Below are positions 25,541 to 39,548 of a stretch of 64,000 nucleotides of DNA, piece after piece. Under the pieces are notes generated by a model, which had not been told where the DNA came from, did not search any database, and saw only the letters and a list, made by a program, of their open reading frames with translations. Every line of letters starts with the position of its first letter. Position 1 is the first letter of the stretch. The position numbers were made by a program, and so were the translations under genes. The DNA comes from Trichoplusia ni. Taxonomy: Eukaryota; Arthropoda; Insecta; Lepidoptera; Noctuidae. Location: positions 13,361,895 through 13,425,894 of the forward strand of contig NC_039481.1 of the NCBI RefSeq assembly GCF_003590095.1, given 5' to 3'.

Positions 25541-28500
25541 CAATGATAACTTGATTTTTATAGATTTTAGGATATTGTTAGCTGGGACTGTTCGTGCCCC
25601 CGTTCCCTTTTTTGTTTTAGGCTCGGAATCCTCATGATCATCCTCCCGGATCAGTGTCAGAATCCTACTGACTTAAATGCCACCGGGTTACATCATTGTC
25701 TGGGGTAGTTACTTGCGTAACACACTAACACTGTTACTATATACCACTTAGATGTTCCAACGACATTATCTGTAGACATTGATGACAAGATTTACAATAT
25801 TTGGTTACCCACTTTACATCAGACGAGTTTTGAGATTTTATTTTATTTTATAGCTATTTAATTGCCAACCGTTAAATGCGAATACAACTGACCATGTTTT
25901 TGACATGAAACGTATAATTGCATGAAAATTATTTAGAAAATAATCTTAGGTGGTCTCAAAAACCTCGCAGAACAAAAACAAGAGTGCCAATAAGACATGC
26001 ATTCAAAATATGCGGCAAACAGATGCCGAAGTCAGTTTTTCGATAAATTGATCAAATTTACCTGAAATGCCATTCAATCATTATTATAACATGAAAAGCC
26101 ACAGTACTCACACAATTAAAAACGAATTTCAATTTAAAACCGAATGCTCCATCAAAACAATAACGACGGTTGTTAATAAACGTCACACTAGGATTACACA
26201 TGCTCCCGAACATTTTTAATTACGACACATTTAATCCGAACGAGCCCCACTATTTATCCCCACAAGTGGGATATATCAAGGTTTGTAATTACATTTCCCC
26301 TTCAGGATATGCCACCGTCTAACTGTCTGACATAATTGAATATTGCGCGAAAATTTATGGTTTTTCGCACAATTTTTATAGCCTCCTGTGTTTAACGTGT
26401 CTGCTACCAACGATTACGGCATGTCTGTCGCTGCCGTGGCCGTGGGGTCGCATCTGGTTCTGGTATATTATGAGAGTTGGATGACTGTGACAGTTTATAA
26501 TTTCGGTGTGACAGTGTCGGTGATAGACATTTCAGGTTTGACGACCTACCAGTTTAAGCTTACAGAGAGTTCTTAATTCAGTTCTTTACACAGTTTTTGT
26601 ATTGAAACAAATAAAATTATTTATATTTCTGTAAACAAATTATTTTGAGAAGTAGCTTAGATAGACCCTATATAGATGCTTGGTAATTATATCGTGCTTT
26701 TATAATTACTTCGACTATGTATTGACCAAATTCTTCTTTCATCATGTTATCTTGCGTATCCTTGCTATCCGTCTCCATTTCTTCATGTAGCTTTCCACAG
26801 AATGCCTGTAATAGAGAAACAAAACAGTATGATTAAGTGATAAACAAATAGAAGAAGAACCAAAATAACCAAACATAACAAATAAATCTTTCCACATCGC
26901 AACAGTGCAATTTCAGAACCTAGACGTATCAGCCGATCGTTTTAACCACTCTATACATATACTCAAATAGTCAACTACCCTCACTACATAACACAACGTA
27001 CGCCTTACATTATAAAGATGGTATGAGCAAGTTTACGTTATTTATATCTATATTATATTAAATAAGGGGAAACATCCCTTCTTATGAGGTTAGTACTTAC
27101 GGCATTGCTGTATTATCTCACGCTTATCCCATTGTAATAAGTGATAGGGCCAAAGGTTGAACGAGGAATCTCATTATTTACGATTTTCTTTTATTTTAAA
27201 GATATTGTGATAAAAACGATCATTATATCTGTTTTAGGTATCAAATATATTAACAAAACTTTGTTTAATACAAAGTTATTACACAAAGTATACTCATTTC
27301 TCGAATGTATATATAATGTACTTATATTTCACAATTTTCTCACTTCTTCAAAGAACTGCAAGAAACTTCAAAATTCTCGGAGTTTCTATACATTTCGATA
27401 AAGTTTATTTGTTGATCATCTCGAAAGAACGAGACTACCACATATTATAATATGACTGTGTTAAGAGCTTTTGAGATTTTTGTGTCTCATTCATCCTAAA
27501 CGCATGAATGAGCTCCGCCAGCTAGCTTCCCCGGACTATCTGACCAACGAGATGTAACATAATACAATTAAAACTAAGTTTTTTTGCGACTTTATACTTT
27601 CAAAAAATAACTAAAGCAATTTTTCCCGCAAAAGATTTTCATAGAAAGCCTCGGAGTCAAGATCCATTATTTCTCAAACATCTTACGGTGAGCCTTCTTT
27701 ATCACGTAGCATGGCCATAAGGGCTATAAAGAGATCAAGGTACCATTGTAAAGTTCCCATCGCATTTCCCGTCTGTCTATACTAACCCAGTTTCTTTTTT
27801 GAACTTTTAAATTTTTGGCGGCTTTTTTTTCGTCTTGGTAAATAAAAATGGACAAAATAATTGTGACAATATTTACTGAGTACGTAAAGTAGGTGAAATA
27901 TGTTTAATTTTAAACTTAGATCTCCAATAAGTTTTTGTCATTTTAATGCTAAACTAAAATTTTCCATCACTTTTCCATGTTTTACTGCATCAAGCATTTA
28001 TTTCGCAATGCTCCAATCCCTTCTATCTTCATACAGCTGCACAGCTCTAAATATACAAATGACAAGCACGCCCTTATCTCGAAACAACAATTCAAAGAAC
28101 AAAACATCTGAAACGTCGAACAAAACAGTCAACAATTTGAATAATAACATTACACAAAACAAACTCTCGACGTTAAAACTACAGAAGTTTGAGATTTTAT
28201 CTGAATCGACGTCTTGAACAGAATCGTCTTCTAAGTGACCAAGTTTCGATAAGTTTTCGCATAAATTATATTAGATAAGCGAAAATATTGTCCTCGCCGG
28301 CATATTTTCGAGGTTTCTGATAATAAGTTCGCCAAACAATTTGTTATTTGATGTCAGTCTTAATATGTCATTGTGATGCTGTGGGTAGCTGGTTCAAATT
28401 ATACTCAAATGAAGAGGACTCTTGAAGGGTGTTTTACGGTTTTTTTAATGGTAGACGTATCCATTCTTTATAATTGTAAACCATAATTACGGGAAATGCG

Positions 28501-28674
28501 TATATGAAAATATTTGCGAAAATTAAAGTTTTGTAATCTCATAACACTTTTGAAAATATAAAACTCTTTGGAAAAGTTTGCTAAGGTTCAGAAAAAAAAT
28601 CAATTGAATTAAAAAAAAAATTGTGAAAAAAAAACTAAATTTAAAAAACGCAATATAAATTGCACAGAGCTATG

Positions 28675-28790
28675 CGTCTAACAGAGGCGTCGCGACAGGC
28701 TGTCATCGCGGCATGCATAAATCCAGACGAGCTCAGATCGTTTGCGCGTGAAATAGAAACTCCGCGCACGCTGTGTAGCCTGTCACTTGC
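28675..28790. other. CpG-rich island with inverted GACAGGCT / AGCCTGTC
   Basis: A short G+C-rich patch contains GGCGTCGCGACAGGCTGTCA at its start and TAGCCTGTCACTT at its end, giving an eight-base inverted repeat. It is flanked by long A/T tracts and a TTTGCAT-type octamer-like string. It is a possible regulatory element. No coding evidence. Confidence 0.2.
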
Positions 28791-29904
28791 ATAATATATT
28801 ATTATTTACTGTTCGAGTTTTATTTGCATAAAAGTTTATTGAAAAATAAATAAATCATTCGATTTAAATCCTGAATGCCGTGGTATTGACGGTCCGGCCA
28901 GTGTTGGATTTTTTTAAGCCTTTTGACCGAAATGGTTGGCAATTTATACGTAAACAGATTTATTTGTTGTTACATTTAAAAGTCGTAAGTTTTATTTTAT
29001 ACCTTGGTGTGTGTACTAATTCACCTGAATAATTTGATTTTGATTGATATTTAAAACTGAGTTAAATAATAAAAAGTAACTATCTTTTACATACGTCTGA
29101 AAGGAGAATTTAATGATGGTTTTATTACAAACTGGCACGTCAATTGACATTAAAAATAACTTCATTTATGAAAAAAACTCACGTTCTCTCCACAAACAAA
29201 AAAAAAACAATAATCAGCCAACAAAAATAATAATTTACTCAACAAATCCACAAACCACAATGCAAAATAAAATGTGTTACGAGACAAGTGAAAAACTAGA
29301 ACATTTCCCTTGTTAAAACACACTATAACTCGTGGGGGACGGGTCTGCATTTCCGCGTTAAGATGAGACCGACGCGTCTAAGAGATTTATATGCCGCTAA
29401 AGGAAATTGACTGGCTGCGCTAATACACACAGACATGATGTGTTTTGGAATTAATTCGCGTTTTGTTTATTTATTTGTTTGGAATTTTGAATATAATAAA
29501 ATGTTAGGGTTGTTAATTTTTCAACTCTTTGTATAATTTGTGAGCTGATTGCCACTTGGAGGCTCGGAGTCTTACGTAGTGCCCAGTATTGGTGATTCTG
29601 TTCTTAAAGGTTGCAAATAGTTAGAAATCTATTAAACTTATTTATAAAATATATACAAAATAAAAAATATTTATTATTCACAAAGAGTAATTTCAGGAAT
29701 TAATTATGCTAATCATAAAAAAAAAAGAAAATTTTTATCACTTAAAACAAGTAGGTATTTCGTGAAACTTGGAACTTCAAAGTATTCTCACAACGCACAC
29801 AAATTTCCACTTTCATCTCCAAGAAATCAGATTCCCAACAATAAGCTCTTAGTTTCGTAAAAATATCATTTCTCCTACGTTATAAGAACGATCGAGTTTA
29901 TACA

Positions 29905-29919
29905 AAATGGCCGCCATTT
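29905..29919. promoter_or_regulatory. Inverted pair of YY1/PHO-type cores
   Basis: The sequence AAATGGC-C-GCCATTT is a perfect seven-base inverted repeat with a single central base. Each half carries the GCCAT core bound by YY1/Pleiohomeotic proteins. It lies in a locally G+C-rich patch. Function is only suggested by the motif. Confidence 0.25.
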
Positions 29920-32900
29920 CCTCCGAATCGCCGCAAGACGTTGACAAACAGTCCCGAATGAAAAAGATGTATTTTTCTACGATAAAATTCGGGGTGACAG
30001 CTAACAATATATTTCTTTGCGAACCTTACTCTAAGGTGATTTTCGGACTAGTTTAATATAAGAATCGATTTAAGGTGTAATTTAGTGTGTTTGGTGGAAT
30101 GAGGTCGATTTATTTAAATTATAAGGTTTATTTTATTTGGTTCAGGTTTTTGGAGCTGATATCTAATGTTTTAAATGTCACGCAAAACGAAACGTTTTAG
30201 AAGTGATACGTTTGTGTTGTTATGAGTATTATAAATAACCGTTAAGAAGTTTACACATGCTTGCAAAAGTATTTCTTACAAAAAAAAACATTAAAAAAAT
30301 ATATATAAAATCAGAAAAACATTAAAAATATCAGACTAAATTAAATTATCTGAGGTTTTTTTTTTCATTACGTTATATTAATTTATACTCACCTAATCGC
30401 AAATCTACAAATCAGGCCAAAATAACTGCAACACGAACAAAACAATAATTATAATCAACCCTACAATTTCCGTGCTTTCAAATCACTCGAAAGCCTTCAC
30501 AATGCTTGCCTACAAACCACAATTTCAAATCCATACGAAAGGGTGTAAAATTCACATAACCACAGTTTACCCCCGAAGAAACTTAACGCCGAATTAAACC
30601 GCAGTTTGGCGTCGGCCAGGGTGAATAAATTTCCTTCAATATGTTACTAGTGTAAGCTGTAAACGATGTTAGTTTAAATAGTTTTTAAACACGTATGTTT
30701 AAGCTGTATGCCTTATGCCGTATGCTGTATGGACACTGAATGTGCAGTGGGGTGGTTGCGTCTCATATATATATGTAGTTTTTTTTTTATTTGTTTACAT
30801 ATTATGTAAATCTCTGTATATATATACATATATATGTATTTTTATTTAATTTTGTGAATATAATTAGATTAGCGTGTGATTTCAGCTTTAATTTTTTTCT
30901 AGTTAAGAAAGTACAAAATATAATTTGTCTGCGCATAGATAGACACCAGACAGAGATGGCGAAGCCTTTTGTTTTTGACCTGTTTATGTCTTTAGATTTA
31001 ATTAATCATTATACCATAGTAAATAAAGATTTTCATAATGTACAATGTATAGAAGTGATATTGCCATTAATTTAAAAATATAAAGCTTATACTTATGTAG
31101 CTTAAAAGTTATCCTGCACTTTCTGTAATGACTATTTTGAATGCGATAATTTCAATCAAATCTCCTCACGTTTGGCGAATAAAAAAAAGACAAATACATT
31201 CACGCACATGTTGTGAAAATGAGGCACAACTTTTGTTTTAAATAATACTTAATAAAAAAAAAACAGATACCCAAGTAGCCAGCTAATCTTTATTACACAA
31301 GCAAGCAAAAATATACAAAGAAAATTATGTATCGTAAACATGCTACGGAAGCTAAACTACACTGGTGGCCAAAAAAAATCGGACACTACATCAGCAACAT
31401 TGTCCGTACACTGTCGAGAGAACGGGCCGCAATTTCAATTTACGAGTGCGATGCTATAAAATTGGCACGTGATCGCGTCGAGACAAATAAGTGGATATCG
31501 CTTATATGTGTATTAGTAATATTGCTCGGAAGTGTAGGGCTGGGATAGGGGCGAACTGGAATTGCACGTGAAATTATTTGACGAATTTGTGATATTATTA
31601 ATGGTTGCGGCGTGTAGTATTTTGTTTTAAGGCTGATGTAAAGGAACGTATTTATTTTATTAAAAATATTTTTTGGTTAATATTAGTAATTTTTCTTTTT
31701 TGTCATTCAGTGACCAACAGGTAGTCATACGATAAGCTACGTTGTACCTAAGGTAAGGTAATATTTAATAAGTGTTTTAGTATTAGACGGTTCATTTTCA
31801 AGTTAAGACATTCGCATAAAATCCAAGGCGTAACCCTAACTCGAACTGCAGAACTAAAATGTGTAGGATATAAAATTATGTAGCATATTGGTACATTTTC
31901 TCGAAATGTGTCCAATTCCTAATATTACATAAATAAAATATTATCACAAAATAATAACGGCATTTTGTGGGTGTAATGTAGTGAAGCACTTTTTATTATT
32001 TGGCTGTGCCACGTTTATCTGCACGGAGGTGTTTTAGAATATATATCTAATAAATGCTTTTTCTAATAATATACTTTTCGCTATACACATAGATATTTTT
32101 TAAGAATAATATTAATATTGAAATTGATTGCAAATTAATTAAATTATTTAAAAAGCTTTTTCTTTCTTATCTGTATGGGCATAACCATTAATATATTGTC
32201 ATATTACAATTTAATGTAATAAATGAGTAATAATTTAATAAACTTTTTATAAAATTAGATAATGATTTCAGTGCTGTTAAAATATACTTCGATTTTGGTA
32301 GTCTATATTTCTATATGTTATGATTTTGGAAGATTGTTTAAATGACTAAATAACTTAAACGTTAATGATAAAACCTATTTTAAAAAAACAACAACCAGTT
32401 GTTTTTGGGTTAACAAGAAAGTCTTCAATACAAAAATAACATTTACCTACAGCAAATATATAGGTACTCAAACTCCCCATCACATACATCTACAATAAAT
32501 TATAATAGCCATAAAATTGCATCTCAAACACAGTCATACACTTGTGACCTCAGCAATAAGGGCCCTTCACAATCCATAACTTTTGTAACCCCTCTCTTGA
32601 ACAATACACAAATTGCAGTTCTAATGCTTTCTACAATTTACTGCCGACTCCTTGTCTACGTACATAGAGTAGTTAACGAACAGAGAGAACTGTTGCGACG
32701 TTTTATTTAATGCCTCCCTTGAGAATGGACGTAATGGTTCGGTAGTTGATTATTTTTAAAAGTTGTTTTTTTGGTTGATTGATTGATTCAGTTTTAAATA
32801 AATTGAAAATAATGTTCGTTAGATTAGGTATTAAAAGTGGATACATTTTAATCTTTTAGATTACTGATTTGAACTATTAAAATATCAGCATAATATGTCA

Positions 32901-33344
32901 CAGTACTGTGAAGATGTCTAAATATTTCAATTTCACTATTCTTATAATTATTGAAACGAAAATTACAAGTGCTTATTTTAAAACTATTAAATTGAACTTA
33001 TCTTGAGTTAATTTTCAATACCGCAATTAAAATATTACGCACCATACCATTTATTTTTCTGATAGGTCTTCTCCATCTAAAAAAAATATTAAATATTCAT
33101 TAACTATAGCAGCTTTGAAAAACATTTAAGAACTATCACGTCCTACATAAACTACTCTGTATAGACCTTGGGATAGGCCAGGAGCGCGGGTGCGAAAAGT
33201 AACAGATGTTGTTAACGCAATTTAGATAATCGTTTGCGTAAATAAATAGCTGTCGAAACTCAATTAGGGTACCGTTACAGAATGGGCAAGCCTCTCGTTC
33301 TGTGGGAAGCTAAGTTTGGTAAGCATCTGTTGTAATTTATATGA

Positions 33345-33460
33345 AATTTTATACACAGGCGGTGTCCCTCGTCTGATTGATGGTGAGCGGTCAAAGATGG
33401 CGACGCCTGCTGGACATTAAAAACTATGACAACTTACAATGGCCTTCCGAGCTATTTACC
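33345..33460 (+). repeat. Possible decayed dispersed repeat
   Basis: The string CTGATTGATGGTGAGCGGTC followed by AAGATGGCGACGCC resembles the GATGGTAAGCGRTCACCG block of a common lepidopteran retroelement tail. It is heavily diverged and has no second copy in the window, so confidence is low. Confidence 0.25.
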
Positions 33461-34029
33461 AGAATGTAGTGTTTCCATATAAAATGTTATTCACATTTGA
33501 ACGCATTTTATAAAATAATTTTGTGTCCTGCCCGATTGCTACCATGGCAGCTTGTGTCCCAAGACACAGTACAACTTTGTTTCCTTACCCAAGATTTTCT
33601 GTGCATTGGCTAGTTAACGCTCATATCAAAATTAAATTGACACTTATATTAATGTGTTTTAAAAAAGTTCCTAAAACAAATCCACATTTATTCCAAGCAC
33701 ACACTATTTCACAAGCCAAGACAAGGGAAAATAATATTTGAACTTGAAATATAAGCAAAGAAAAAATCATGAATATGTTGCGAATTAGTTTCTGACTTTG
33801 ATATACTGTAACAGATTGGTCCATTGGCCGTGACCTTGTGAGGAGGAACAACGCGAACGTGTTGTCTACCAACTTTTATACCGTTTGTATTAGTTTTATT
33901 ATCATAAGATGAGTCAGATAAGACTATGAAAAACTGTGTTTGTCGGATTGAGATTTTTTCTGGCAAAGAAATATGTTGTTTTTTTGTCGATCACTTGTTG
34001 TTTAAATTAAGTAAGCTTTGTTTCGAATT

Positions 34030-34115
34030 AATCATCATCACCGTCATCATCATCATCAGAAAGTCTCAGTCCACTGTTGGATAAAGGCCTCTCCCATGAC
34101 ACGCCACTGAGCTTG
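34030..34115 (-). mobile_element. Non-LTR retrotransposon ORF2 end with (GAT)n tail
   Basis: On the minus strand this reads WRVMGEAFIQQWTETF, then a stop, then (GAT)n. It is the characteristic last residues of ORF2 (GEAxxQQWT) of a lepidopteran non-LTR retrotransposon, followed directly by its tail. The element at 54.2 kb ends the same way in the opposite orientation. It is a 5'-truncated insertion. Confidence 0.65.
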
Positions 34116-36385
34116 AACTTCAGCTGTTCTTCTGGATCTACATAATACATTGCGTTCCATAATAGTCTCTCGTCGGCGTCAGAGCAACTCTTAGTGGAAA
34201 AACAAGGTAACAAGACAAGACAAAACGTAACAATAGATTAATTTAGTTAATACAATAGACTTTCATAGCTGTATTTAATAAAGAATAACTTATCTACTTG
34301 ATCTTTGCTTAATTCGTTGATGTGAGTTTTTGAGCAGCATTTTGCTTAAAACTTTTCGACCAGCACCAGTCATGTGACAGCAATACAAAATGGCATTTGT
34401 TCTGTGTTGTGTGAACTTTGTGAAATTCTTTATTAATATTTCTGTACAACTTACTATAACGCTATAAATGACACTTGTACACACGAGAACAGAAATTCAA
34501 AGAATAATAAATTTCATTGTGAACACACATCGTTTATATTCGTTAGATAACAAGTACATGAAGTTCAATTCATTTATTTTTCCCGAACAGCAATCTATTA
34601 AGGGTGCGATAAGCGGGGGTCGCGTTAAAATAAATTGATTTTATTCAAATTTCTATTAAGGCACCGGCTCGCTGTGTTTCTTGAGATTGCTACGGGCCCA
34701 GTCTGGTTGTAATGGAGTCACGAAATTCTGCCATATCCAAAATACAAAGGGAATAGTTTTAATGTGAGACAAATGAAGGTGAAGGATGAGCACTGTCAGA
34801 ATTTGGTGCCAAAACCTAACTACCTAAATGTATTATCTGTTACAAAACCGTAATAATATACTTAAAGCATTCCAATGTCAGCAGACTAAATTCATAGGAT
34901 TTCCTCGTATAGAAAATAGAAATAAAATAACCAATTAAATGCATTCTCACAATACTTCAATGTATTCTCAATCTTGAATAATCCGCCATCTTTGTAATGT
35001 GCCCAAAAATACCTCCTCCAAAGATTTCTCACATCCACCGCAGATTCCCACTCAAAGCTTGTAATTGAAAAGTTTGCCAGGAGAGATGTAAAGTGATTTA
35101 TAAGACAGACGAAGTGTCGGTCCAGCGACCTTTTTATTTCAACGAAACCTTGTTATAATACTTACGTATAATATATTTGAAATTATGGAAAGACGCATTT
35201 ACTTGAAGAATAATGCTTCAAAAGTAGCTCTTGTTCTCCATTGGAGATAAATTTGACCAAAATCGATGAAGCGATTTATCAATATATCAAAATTATCAAA
35301 ATTTTGTTCAACTTTGCTAAATCTTTTCACATAATTATGCCATGAGAAGTTTCAGTGTCAGTGGAAAACTTACATTTTAAACAAAACCACTATTAATATA
35401 GTATTAAAAAGCTCACTCAAAACTTCTTAAGAAATCTAATATTTATAACGAAACTTGTTCAACACTTTGTCTAAGTTATTTGAATTACAAATTTTATCAC
35501 TTTCATTTCAAAAGTGATCCTGAATTTAGAACAAAAACATCAGATTAACTTACGTAACTAACTTATGGCTATAACTAAGTTATCAATGAATTAAGACAAC
35601 AGCTTTTCTTCATTGCCTACCTTTCTGACTAAAAACATGCATAGAATCAGTTGCTGGTTCAATCGAGAGATTTTTATAGTCTTCTTGATTTCAATACACA
35701 AGTCTGCAGGTTTGAACCAAAAGAAATGTTAATATAATATAATGTTTTTGAACTTCGAAGGAGGGAATCCATGAAGGAAATTAATTAGTATTATATTATT
35801 AGTAATTAGTTAGGTATAGTATATTATTAGTAATTAAATCTTTTTTTCTATCCTCTATTAATTTGGGTTTGTTATCTCAAACCTAATACGGCTATTTTTG
35901 CCTGATTGATATTTTTTTTACCTGATTTTTTTAACATGTACTGAAAAAATACAAACCCTAGGGTTTGAACTAACTAAACTACTGATTCACTGACCAACAA
36001 TATGATTTTATTAATTGTATCGTGAATTCGTGGCACTGAATAAGGTTTGGACAACATTTTATGTATTAATTAAATATCTCTCTTGGATTTATCTAACTCT
36101 TTATCTTATTTACAATACAAGAAGACACTAAGACAGTGGTTTAAAATATGTTTAAAAACATCAGTATTATAGAATAAAGTGTTTCTAAAGTAAACATCGC
36201 TTTGTGGTGCCATCATTAATATTCTATTTCAAAAGTTAAGTTTGTAACTTAAAACTTTTATGATAAATCATAAGGAGTTTATTAAAATTATTTATGATAA
36301 CAATAGCTTTCAAAATATTATGGTGTCTAATTAACATAAGGTACGAAGTAGGCTTTTGTAAAACAATGAATTAAAATACATTAAA
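34116..36385. other. Non-coding stretch, no gene seen
   Basis: AT-rich sequence. A 17-base direct repeat (TATATTATTAGTAATTA) occurs at 35792-35808 and 35820-35836. No supported exon. Confidence 0.45.
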
Positions 36386-36645
36386 CCCGGTCAAGTGTGA
36401 ACCCGACTGGCAATACTGAAGGTTCAAATTATGAGGTATCCGCAAATTAATTTTTCACCCATAAAAATTGTGACTATAACAACTGTTTCTTAACCTCGTT
36501 ATTTATTTTAGTATTGAAGTTAAGCCGACAACTGAAAAACATAATTTGTGAAAATTTTAACAGTCTAGCTATCATGGGTCATGTGATATAGCGTGGTGGT
36601 AGAGTAGTTACGTTTTAACGCTTGTACAGGTGTCAGTAAAAGAAG
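36386..36645 (+). repeat. Dispersed repeat family A, longer copy
   Basis: It begins CCCGGTCAAGTGTGAACCCG, the upstream block also seen at 38,986. It continues through CTAGCTATCATGGGTCATGT, GATATAGCGTGGTGG and TGTCAGTAAAAG. It therefore includes the 5' part of the family that most other copies here lack. Confidence 0.55.
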
Positions 36646-36740
36646 AAAGTACTTCAATGCTATCAGTATTGAAATACTCAATACTCAAATCAAATTAAAA
36701 TCGAATTTAAAATATTCTTTTGTTAACGTATTAAGTTGGA

Positions 36741-36835
36741 CGGCGCGGCGGCGCGGGCGTCGTCGTGGGCGACCTAGGAAGCGGTGGCGAGACGACCTTA
36801 ACCCTTACCGCGCTGCAGTGAGACACAGTGGGCTC
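36741..36835 (+). mobile_element. Non-LTR retrotransposon ORF2 C-terminal fragment, frame intact
   Basis: In one open frame this translates to an arginine-rich stretch followed by GRPRKRWRDDLNPYRA. GRPxxRWRDDL is the conserved C-terminal signature of ORF2 in many lepidopteran non-LTR elements. The same block, with a broken frame, occurs at 14.0 kb. The fragment is short and G+C-rich against AT-rich flanks. No reverse transcriptase domain is present. Confidence 0.65.
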
Positions 36836-37880
36836 GAGAAAAAAAAAATATTAAGTTAATATTATTTTGCAACTTTTTTTCGAATAACGCTTGACAGCGA
36901 TGGTACATAAGAGCAAAAAGGAATCTGTCCATCCAAGAACATCCCATGAAAATGTAATAAAAGAGATTTTCCTTAATTACGTAGGTACTGAAAAAAAAAA
37001 AGTTTTATCAGAGCCGAAAATATCCGACATCGACCTGTTGCTTTCGCTAATTAATTCTCTTAGTTAAACTTGAGAGAGAGGAATCGTGAAAAAAAAAATG
37101 GCGTGACGAAGGAATTACTTTTTACGGACCGTCGGGCCTAGAGGCCTGACCCGTAATGATTTATTACCAGAAGAGACCTCTGAGCAACGACTGTTGTTAT
37201 CCATCATCGTTTGTACTGTAACCAAGTTTGGGTAACTTGGAATTAGAATTTTCTAGGCTTTTTCTCGATTTTGAAAGTCCTTTTAATTAAGTTTTGGGTT
37301 TTTGTTTGCGTTAGTTTAGATGAAATCTATGTAAGTTTTGTAACAAGAGATAAGCAAGGCGTCAGGTACTGTCTTGTGTACTCAGTTTTGGATATTATTC
37401 CTAAAAAATATCAAACACTTAACACGGATAAAATCGTCACCAGTGAGCTAAACTATCCTCAAGACTAGCTTTGTTTCATTACAAATAATATTAAAGTTAG
37501 TAGTTTTAAAGTTATAATTTTATTCTATACCGTTAATGTTTAAGTAATTTTGGGGAAACTGCAAATAGTATAAGATGAAAATACTAAACATACCCTCTTT
37601 TTCAGAGTCCTGAGATAATCCATCCAATTATACCATCATGGTCCCTCTAGTCAGACTGTTTCCTTAATTAATATAAATTACATTATTGTTGCAATGATTA
37701 ATCGTATTAACGATGAATTTATTGTTATTACCAACAATTGTTTTGTTCTATTATTAAGCTGTATTTATTGTATTTTGTCGGCTAATTATGAAATAAAGGC
37801 TTTAATTATAATAAGTTACTTATTTTTCGTTAAATGTTATTTATGTACCTTTATTCGTTTTACGCGCAAGTCCAGAATAA

Positions 37881-38174
37881 TCTTTATACTAATATATAAA
37901 GCTGAAGAGTTTGTTTGATTGTTTGTTTGAATACGCTATCGCATCTCAGGAAGTACTGGTAATAATTGAAAAAATATTCAATTTTGTGTTGAATAAAGCA
38001 TTCATCGAGGAAGGTTTTAGGCTATAAACTACCACGCTGCGACTAATAGGAGCGAAGATGCAATGGAAAATGAGGAAAAAACAGGGAAAATTATTCATCT
38101 TCGACGGCTTCTTTCAAAAAGTTCTTCAACTTATATCTTCTAACCACGCAGACGAAGTCGCGGGCAACAGCTAG
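37881..38174 (+). mobile_element. Non-autonomous Helitron (Lep1-like), apparently full length
   Basis: It starts TCTTTATACTAATATATAAA directly after an A and ends CGCGGGCAACAGCTAG directly before a T. This matches the Helitron rule of 5' TC, 3' CTAG and insertion between A and T. Inside are GAGTTTGTTTGATTGTTTGT, CGAGGAAGGTTTTAGGCTAT and AAAACAGGGAAAATTATTC, blocks known from abundant short lepidopteran Helitrons. There are 294 bases and no coding capacity. The name Lep1-like is from memory. Confidence 0.65.
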
Positions 38175-38985
38175 TAATACATATATTTCGACTGATAAAA
38201 AGGCTGAGAGGAATAGTTCACGCGCACCACGTCTTGAGCATTGTTCATCGAATGACGGATGAGACTAATGTTTGTGTGACAAGCTGGTACATTTAGCCAG
38301 GAGTTCAAGATCAAGTGTTTAAGGCTTTTATTATTCTATCGTATTATTTGTACTTATTTAATTGCAAACAAAAAATGGCACATTTATGTGTATTTTATAT
38401 ATGCCAATGTGACTTAAATGTCTATGAAAGAATACCATAAAAAGGTACTTCTGAGGCATCTAATTTTAAACCTTCTCCTTTTACCCGTAATTATCAAAAT
38501 ATTCCTCCAAAGATCGTGTTAAGATAGCAAGTTTATTCACACAGATAATCTCGAACAAAAAAGGTTCTCACAGAGAATTAATCAAAATCCCAAACAAATT
38601 AGAACATTTCGTTAATTCCTTTCAAATACGAATTTATCTTGCGTGTCCATTATAATTGCTTTTCACGTGTCCAACTGCCCAAGTACCCGAAATTAATAAA
38701 CACGCAATGTTTGTAAGGATGTAACTGTGAAAATGGATTAAATATTATGATGAAAAGATACCGTCACCTTTAAGGTTAATATAAATTAATCTTATGTTTA
38801 TGATTTTATGATGTTTGAGCATTAGTTGTGTGCATGCATTGAGTAATTAGGTCATTTGAGTGATAATTGTGAAGCGATTTTTGAAACCGTTGCGGTTTCC
38901 TTTTAAATTTTATTTTTCGACTATCTTTCTCTCTACTTTCGACTCGGAAGGCGTGATTCAGGTCACCTGTGACGTTACCTATAAA

Positions 38986-39149
38986 ACCTGGTCAAGTGCA
39001 AGTCAGACTCGGGGATAGAGGATTCGGTACAAATAAATCAAAATTATATAAAAGTTATCACAATCAATTTCCGTTGATAGACAAACGGACAGACATCGGT
39101 GCCTCAGAAATAGGTTTCCGGTATTTTCCTTTGAGTACGAAACCCTAGA
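38986..39149 (+). repeat. Dispersed repeat family A copy
   Basis: It begins CCTGGTCAAGTGCAAGTCAG, as at 36,386. It then has GAGGATTCGGTAC, ACAAACGGACAGACATCGG and CCTCAGAAATAGG, ending in GTACGAAACCCTAG. The middle is shortened relative to the 36.4 kb copy. Confidence 0.6.
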
Positions 39150-39548
39150 AATATCCAAACTTTGGGATTTTCTTTCTAACACCTCGAGTTAATTCTTACA
39201 AAATCCATTTGCGAGCCGTAAATAATTTAGAGTAAAAGAGTTAAAAATACTGACTGTTTACTTTTGGCTTACTTTTCTGCTCCATATCCAAAACGTAAAT
39301 ATTTAAGCGTGACGTTATTACGAAACCCATGCTATTTGCACAAAATCGCGATCCCATATCAAACGAATAATGCTCAGAAGTAACAATAACTTGCAAAAGT
39401 TTTCATGCTTCACCTTTAACTCAACCGAACAAGATCCATTTTCGCTTGACATATGATATTAGAGATTTAGTTTTCTATGTAGTGTGGTTCGGATAAAAGA
39501 CGTATACGATTTGTCGTATGACGAAGCCTTGTTAGTGTGACACGGGTG

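Larger units (their letters stand above)
24075..33340. other. Long non-coding stretch with a few CpG-rich patches
   Basis: I find no supported exon, RNA gene or clear transposon over about 9 kb. Patches of higher G+C lie at 25,380-25,540, 26,376-26,575 and 28,675-28,790. AT-dinucleotide tracts occur near 30,763-30,840. Open frames here, for example 27900-28217 and 30791-31075, have the composition of AT-rich noise. Confidence 0.45.

Noticed and set aside
31345..31385. ACACTGGTGGCC plus A-run as a Tc1/mariner terminal repeat
   Set aside because: I found no matching inverted end nearby and no transposase remnant.
34028..34213. Protein ending in an Asp-rich tail (DDDDDGDDD)
   Set aside because: The acidic tail is translation of the (GAT)n tail of a non-LTR retrotransposon in the wrong frame.
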